Of a stretch of DNA of 15,598 bases, positions 11,784-15,598 are shown one piece after another; position 1 is the first letter of the stretch, and every line of letters begins with the position of its first letter. The position numbers and the translations under genes were made by a program. This DNA comes from Collinsella sp. AF02-46-1 (GTDB taxonomy: Bacteria; Actinomycetota; Coriobacteriia; Coriobacteriales; Coriobacteriaceae). The notes under the pieces were generated by a model. That model saw only the letters and a program-made list of their open reading frames with translations, was not told the origin of the DNA and searched no databases. The stretch spans positions 1-15,598 of the forward strand of contig CAKXKM010000003.1 of NCBI GenBank assembly GCA_934876235.1. Reading direction: 5' to 3'.

Positions 11784-13934
11784 ATGGCATCCAAATACTC
11801 CATGAACGACCGTCCCAGCTGGCCGCGCCGCGCCATCGTTACCGCCGGCGAGCCCTACGGCAACAAGGGTCTGCACTTTGGCCACGTCGGCGGCGTCTTT
11901 GTCCCGGCCGACTTCTTCGCCCGCTTCCTGCGCGACCGCCTGGGCCGCGAAAACGTCATCTTCACCTCGGGCACCGACTGCTACGGTTCGCCCATCATGG
12001 AGAGCTACCGCAAGCTCAAGGAGAACGAGGGCTACGACAAGTCCATCGGCGAGTATGTCGAGTCCAATCACTCCCGCCAGGCCGCGACCCTCAACAACTA
12101 CAACATCAGCTGCGATATCTACGGCGGCTCGGGCCTTGAGCCGGCTGCGCAGATTCACAATGAGATGACCGCCGAGATTATCAAGCGCCTGCACGAGCAG
12201 GGCACCATCTCCAAGCGCTCCACGCTGCAGTTCTACGACGCCAAGGCAGGCACGTTCCTCAACGGCCGTCAGGTGATCGGCCGCTGCCCCATCCAGGGCT
12301 GCAAGTCCGAGAAGGCGTACGCCGACGAGTGCGACTTGGGTCACCAGTTTGAGCCCGAGGAGCTCATCGCGCCCAAGAGCCAGCTCACCGGCGAGGTGCC
12401 CGAGCTGCGCCCGGTCGACAACCTCTACTTCGACCTGCCGGCCTACCTCGACTTTATGAAGACCTACACCGCCAAGCTCGCCCAGAACCCGCAGGTTCGC
12501 TCCGTGGTCTCCAAGACCATGGAGGAGTGGCTGCTGCCGGCGCAGCTCTACATCCAGAACAAGTTCCGCGAGGCCTTCGACGCCATCGAGGACCAGCTGC
12601 CCGAGCACACCGTGCTGGAACCCGAGGGCAACAAGAGCAGCTTTACCGTCACCTTCCCCAGCTGGAAGGAGCGCGACGACGCCCACGCGGTGCTCGCCAA
12701 CGGCGGCGTGCGCTTCCGCAGCGGCAAGGCACTCGTGCCCTTCCGCATCACCGGTAACATCGACTGGGGCGTTCCGGTGCCCGAGGTCGACGGCGTTTCC
12801 GACGTCACCTGCTGGTGCTGGCCCGAGAGCCTGTGGGCGCCCATCAGCTATACGCGTACCGTGCTCGCCCGCGACGCCCGCGCCGCTGGCGTAACCGAGG
12901 GTGTCGCCGCTCAGGACGCCGCCCTCATGGGCGAGCCCGCAGCCGATTCCACGCAGGTACCCGCACCCACTTACCAGCACAGCTCGCTCGACTGGCGCGA
13001 CTGGTGGTGCTCGGACGATGCACAGATCTACCAGTTCATCGGTCAGGACAACATCTACTTCTACTGCATCGCGCAGACCGCCATGTGGGAGGCCCTGGGC
13101 TGGGACCTCACGCAGAGCACCGTCAGCGCCTGCTACCACCTGCTCTACATGGGCAAAAAGGCCAGCTCGTCCTCGCAGACGCCTCCCCCGCCGGCAGACG
13201 ACCTGCTCAACCACTACACCTGCGAGCAGATGCGTGCGCATTGGCTGTCGCTCGGCCTGTCCGAGAAGCCGGTGAGCTTTAGCCCCAAGGCATATGACAC
13301 GCGCGTGACCGGCAAGGACAAGGACGGCAACGAGGTACGCGCCTGCGACGACAAGCGCGTTATCGACCCGGCCCTTAAGGAGAGCGCCCTCTTGACCGGT
13401 GTGTTCAACCGCCTGGCCCGCAGCTGCTTCTACGGCGTCGCCGTCAAGGAGGGCGACGAGAGCCCCTATCGCAACGGCTGCATTCCGGCCGGCGCCGCCT
13501 CTGCCGCCGTGGTCGAGGCTGCCGAGCAGGCCGCCCTTGCCTTTGAGCAGGCCATGTACAAGTTCGAGACGCACCGCGCGCTCGCCGTGTGCGACGACTA
13601 CCTGCGCGCCGCCAACAAACGCTGGAGCGATGCCTCCAAGGCCGCCAACAAGCTCGAGGGCGAGCCAGCCAACGCCGCCATGAAGCAGGCCCTGGTCGAC
13701 GCCTTTACCGAGCTGCGCGTGGCGACCGTCCTGATGCACGGCATCGTCCCGGCCGGCTGCGAGCTCATCTGCGAGTACTTCGACATCGACCCGGTCGCCT
13801 TCTTCAGCTGGGACAACATCTTTGCCTCCACGGACGAGTTTATGGAGAGCCTGGGCGAAAAGCCCGGCGAGCACCGCGTAAAGCCACTGCCCCCGCGCTT
13901 CGACTTCTTTAGCAAGCACGAGAGCCAGTACTAA
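11784..13934 (+). CDS. Methionyl-tRNA synthetase-like class I aaRS with degenerate KMSKS
   Basis: 716 residues resembling MetRS throughout. The HIGH motif is HFGH (31-34) after VTAGEPYGNKG. GTDCYGSP (63-70) corresponds to GTDEHG. A zinc knuckle uses C168, C173, C183 and H187. NLYFDLP (213-219), the DWGVPVP block (327-333), CWCWPESLWAPISYT (343-357) and YQFIGQDNIYFYCI (416-429) follow in MetRS order, with a helical C-terminal domain after about 530. The catalytic loop that should read KMSKS is KKASSSSQTPPPP (458-470), so the second lysine is replaced by serine. Extra segments lie around 262-318 and 366-400. It may be the cell's MetRS, a paralogue, or an enzyme with another role. The ATG at 11784 has GAAGGAG four bases before it. 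An RNA methyltransferase gene follows 59 nt downstream. Confidence 0.85.
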   Translation: MASKYSMNDRPSWPRRAIVTAGEPYGNKGLHFGHVGGVFVPADFFARFLRDRLGRENVIFTSGTDCYGSPIMESYRKLKENEGYDKSIGEYVESNHSRQAATLNNYNISCDIYGGSGLEPAAQIHNEMTAEIIKRLHEQGTISKRSTLQFYDAKAGTFLNGRQVIGRCPIQGCKSEKAYADECDLGHQFEPEELIAPKSQLTGEVPELRPVDNLYFDLPAYLDFMKTYTAKLAQNPQVRSVVSKTMEEWLLPAQLYIQNKFREAFDAIEDQLPEHTVLEPEGNKSSFTVTFPSWKERDDAHAVLANGGVRFRSGKALVPFRITGNIDWGVPVPEVDGVSDVTCWCWPESLWAPISYTRTVLARDARAAGVTEGVAAQDAALMGEPAADSTQVPAPTYQHSSLDWRDWWCSDDAQIYQFIGQDNIYFYCIAQTAMWEALGWDLTQSTVSACYHLLYMGKKASSSSQTPPPPADDLLNHYTCEQMRAHWLSLGLSEKPVSFSPKAYDTRVTGKDKDGNEVRACDDKRVIDPALKESALLTGVFNRLARSCFYGVAVKEGDESPYRNGCIPAGAASAAVVEAAEQAALAFEQAMYKFETHRALAVCDDYLRAANKRWSDASKAANKLEGEPANAAMKQALVDAFTELRVATVLMHGIVPAGCELICEYFDIDPVAFFSWDNIFASTDEFMESLGEKPGEHRVKPLPPRFDFFSKHESQY

Positions 13935-13966
13935 AGCACGCCAGCAGCAGCGTACCCGGAAAGTAG

Positions 13967-13993
13967 TCAATTTGGGACGGGAAGGAAAGACGG
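13967..13993 (+). repeat. GGGACGGG repeat fragment forming the leader of the RNA methyltransferase gene
   Basis: AATTTGGGACGGGAAGGAAAGAC resembles the repeat arm at 3294-3315 (ATTTGGGACGGGGCTAAAAAGAC), with GCTAA replaced by AAGGA. The AAGGA at 13981-13985 is the Shine-Dalgarno of the next gene, so a repeat arm appears to have become the ribosome binding region. Confidence 0.55.
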
Positions 13994-15097
13994 ATGTCCA
14001 AGCCGAGTCGTCGTAAGCAAAAAAAGCAGGTTAAGCCCGAGCTCAAGCTCAGGCAGTTTGCTGCCACCGAGCTTTCCGACCAGCTTGCTGCCCAACACTC
14101 CGCCGCCGACCTGCCGCGCTTTATGGTCGACACGGTTGCCGGCGCCTATACGCCTGCCGATGCCGAGCTCATGATCGAGGGCTTTGGCGCCGCAGCCACG
14201 CGCCCGGTCACGCTGCGCGCCAACACGCTCAAGGCGACCGCCGAGGACATCGCCGCGGCACTCGACGCCGCCGGGATCGCCCACCGCTCCGTCGCATGGT
14301 ATCAGGATGCCTTCATCCTGCCCGACGCCCAGGTTTCCGACCTGTGGGATCTCGACATCTACCGTGACGGCAAGATCTACCTGCAGAGCCTGTCGTCGAT
14401 GATGCCGCCGCTCGTGTTGGGCGCTCAGTCCGGCGAGGACATCCTGGACATGTGTGCGGCCCCCGGCGGCAAGACGACGCAGATCGCCGCCCTCACCCAG
14501 GGACAGGCACACCTCACCGCCTGCGAGATGAGCATTCCCCGCGCCGAAAAGCTCGAGGCCAACTTGGGCCGCCAGGGCGCCAAAAACGTGCCCGTCATGC
14601 GCATTGACGCACGCGAGCTTGACGAGTTCTTCCGGTTTGACCGCATCCTGCTCGACGCCCCCTGCACCGGTACGGGCACCGTCATCAGCGGCAACGAAAA
14701 GAGCTTACGCGGCCTCACCGAGCAACTGCTCGTCAAGTGCGCCCGCTCGCAGCGCGCACTTCTGGACCGCGCCATGGGGGCCCTCAAACCGGGCGGCACG
14801 CTCGTCTATTCGACATGTTCGATCTTGCCGCAGGAAAACGAGGATGCCCTGCAAGAGGCCCTCGACAAGCACATGGACTGCGAGCTCATCCCCCTCGACG
14901 GCACGCCAAGCGAAAGCGAAGCGCGTCGCGCCCAGGATGCCGGCGACAAGCCGCATATCGAGTGCAACGCCCTTACCGAAGCCATTGCCGCGGGCCACGT
15001 CTCGGCCATTGCCAACGGCATGCCCGGCACGCTGACCATTCCTCCCAGTCGCGACTTTGAGGGCTTCTATATCGCCCTGGTCCGAAAACGCAGCTAG
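13994..15097 (+). CDS. RsmB/NOP family RNA (cytosine-5)-methyltransferase
   Basis: Methylates C5 of a cytosine in rRNA or tRNA using S-adenosylmethionine. The 367-residue product has a basic N-terminus (SRRKQKKQVK) and an N-terminal RNA-binding part (to about 140) with RPVTLRANTLK (70-80). The Rossmann methyltransferase core follows: DMCAAPGGKT (152-161, cofactor loop), DAPCTGTGT (221-229) with Cys224, and YSTCSILPQENE (272-283) with the nucleophile Cys275. These two cysteines are the m5C pair. It lacks the NusB-like N-terminus of full RsmB and ends near residue 367 without the extra domain of E. coli RsmF, so the target base is not assignable. The ATG follows AAGGA at good spacing. It is probably co-transcribed with the MetRS-like gene. 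Confidence 0.93.
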   Translation: MSKPSRRKQKKQVKPELKLRQFAATELSDQLAAQHSAADLPRFMVDTVAGAYTPADAELMIEGFGAAATRPVTLRANTLKATAEDIAAALDAAGIAHRSVAWYQDAFILPDAQVSDLWDLDIYRDGKIYLQSLSSMMPPLVLGAQSGEDILDMCAAPGGKTTQIAALTQGQAHLTACEMSIPRAEKLEANLGRQGAKNVPVMRIDARELDEFFRFDRILLDAPCTGTGTVISGNEKSLRGLTEQLLVKCARSQRALLDRAMGALKPGGTLVYSTCSILPQENEDALQEALDKHMDCELIPLDGTPSESEARRAQDAGDKPHIECNALTEAIAAGHVSAIANGMPGTLTIPPSRDFEGFYIALVRKRS

Positions 15098-15135
15098 CGC
15101 ACGGATTCAAAACTCAACAAGCTATCGCCGTGCGC
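15097..15135. repeat. 8-bp inverted repeat between convergent gene ends
   Basis: GCGCACGG (15097-15104) pairs with CCGTGCGC (15128-15135), bridging the stop codons of the methyltransferase (+) and the small membrane protein (-). There is no T-run on either side, so a terminator function is uncertain. Confidence 0.35.
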
Positions 15136-15292
15136 GCCTGTCCTGCTGGTCACGGTGCTGCTTAAGTGCCTCGCGTTCCTTGCGCTCGGCCTTTTTACCC
15201 TTAATGGCCGTGACCACAAAGTAGATGACCGCGGCGGCAACGATTGCGCCCACGCATAGGCCAATCGAGCCCAACATTGCCGAGAATTCCAT
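15122..15292 (-). CDS. Small single-pass membrane protein (56 residues)
   Basis: A short but convincing gene. The ATG at 15292 follows GAGAGGTGA at good spacing. The product starts with MEFSAMLGSIGLCVGAIVAA, continues as a hydrophobic helix to about residue 30 (ending VVTAI), and then has a highly charged basic tail (KGKKAERKER...DRRARR). It should insert with a short outside N-terminus and a cytoplasmic tail, by the positive-inside rule. It resembles no family I can name. Proteins of this shape often act as small regulators or partners of membrane complexes. It is convergent with the RNA methyltransferase gene. Confidence 0.7.
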   Translation of the reverse strand: MEFSAMLGSIGLCVGAIVAAAVIYFVVTAIKGKKAERKEREALKQHRDQQDRRARR

Positions 15293-15484
15293 ACCGCGTC
15301 ACCTCTCTTTTATATACGGGACATTCAAGATAGCACCTCGATTCCCGCCACCACAGCTCCTTCACGTTCGCCGGCCCCTCAGTCTAACGGATGGCGCGGC
15401 GGGGAAAAATCAACTCGTCAAACGATTTAGCAATCGTAGCGCCGGTCGTACACTGCCGACCGCACAACATAGAAACGGACCGCT

Positions 15485-15598
15485 ATGGATTCTCTCAACG
15501 ACCTAAATGAGCGCGTCGACGCCTTTGTCGGCACCAGCTCCTTCGACACGCCGGTCACGGCAAACGACCAAGCCCCCATCGATGTTCCCGCCGAGGTT
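15485..15598 (+). CDS. Partial gene, 5' end only, product unknown
   Basis: An open frame runs from ATG at 15485 to the window edge without a stop, giving 38 residues starting MDSLNDLNERVDAFVGTSSF. The start is acidic and hydrophilic, with no signal peptide. The ribosome site is weak (AAACGGA about seven bases upstream). The upstream gap 15293-15484 contains TACACT (15449-15454) as a possible -10 but nothing firmer. Codon choice is G/C-rich at third positions like the neighbours, which supports a real gene. No function can be proposed. Confidence 0.6.
   Translation, partial: MDSLNDLNERVDAFVGTSSFDTPVTANDQAPIDVPAEV

Noticed and set aside
11643..13970. Very long open frame (775 codons) on the minus strand opposite the MetRS-like gene
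   Set aside because: It mirrors the GC-rich codons of the plus-strand gene, has no family motifs, and overlaps a clear aaRS. Similar antisense frames lie opposite tgt (3819-5570), the dipeptidase (123-1487) and the coiled-coil gene (6932-8317).

Overview
The window is a GC-rich, gene-dense bacterial chromosome segment, most likely from a gut Coriobacteriia (Actinomycetota), with Collinsella the best guess. That assignment is inference. It rests on protein style, strong G/C third-position bias, a short-chain dehydrogenase resembling bile-acid 12-alpha-hydroxysteroid dehydrogenases, and intergenic repeats of a kind I associate with Collinsella. I see no phage, insertion sequence, CRISPR array, rRNA or tRNA.

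Layout. 30-2183 (-): a HAD phosphatase followed by a PepV-type M20 dipeptidase, probably one operon. 2340-3200 (+): a DegV fatty-acid-binding protein, divergent from them. 3201-3368: two large hairpins in the convergent gap between degV and a LOG-family gene. 3369-5480 (-): tgt, an intrinsic terminator, then the LOG gene. 5481-5944: a long repeat-filled gap. 5945-6745 (-): the SDR enzyme. 7040-8803 (+): a tail-anchored coiled-coil protein of unknown function. 8804-9155: a second repeat-filled gap built like the first. 9156-11650 (-): a DUF3267-like membrane metalloprotease, queH and queA. 11784-15097 (+): a methionyl-tRNA-synthetase-like protein with a degenerate KMSKS loop, then an RsmB/NOP RNA m5C methyltransferase. 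15122-15292 (-): a 56-residue membrane protein. 15485-end (+): the start of another gene.

Functional theme. tgt, queA and queH cover the last three chemical steps of queuosine synthesis in tRNA: base exchange, epoxyqueuosine formation and its reduction. With the MetRS-like protein and the RNA methyltransferase, five genes here concern tRNA or rRNA. The SDR and coiled-coil genes sit between tgt and queA, flanked by two same-orientation copies of one repeat module.

Most interesting signal. Two minus-strand genes that are unrelated to each other (the SDR and queA) are each followed, within two bases of the stop codon, by the same roughly 340-nt series of structures. In order these are a 12-bp hairpin, a long stem-loop with a 15-bp basal stem, and a run of short hairpins. 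The basal stems differ at 8 of 15 positions between copies, yet every change is compensated. The apical hairpin is identical, and several mismatches on the plus strand become G-U pairs on the minus strand. This points to a conserved structure, perhaps a structured 3' RNA. Related hairpins with conserved loops and variable stems occur elsewhere in the window.
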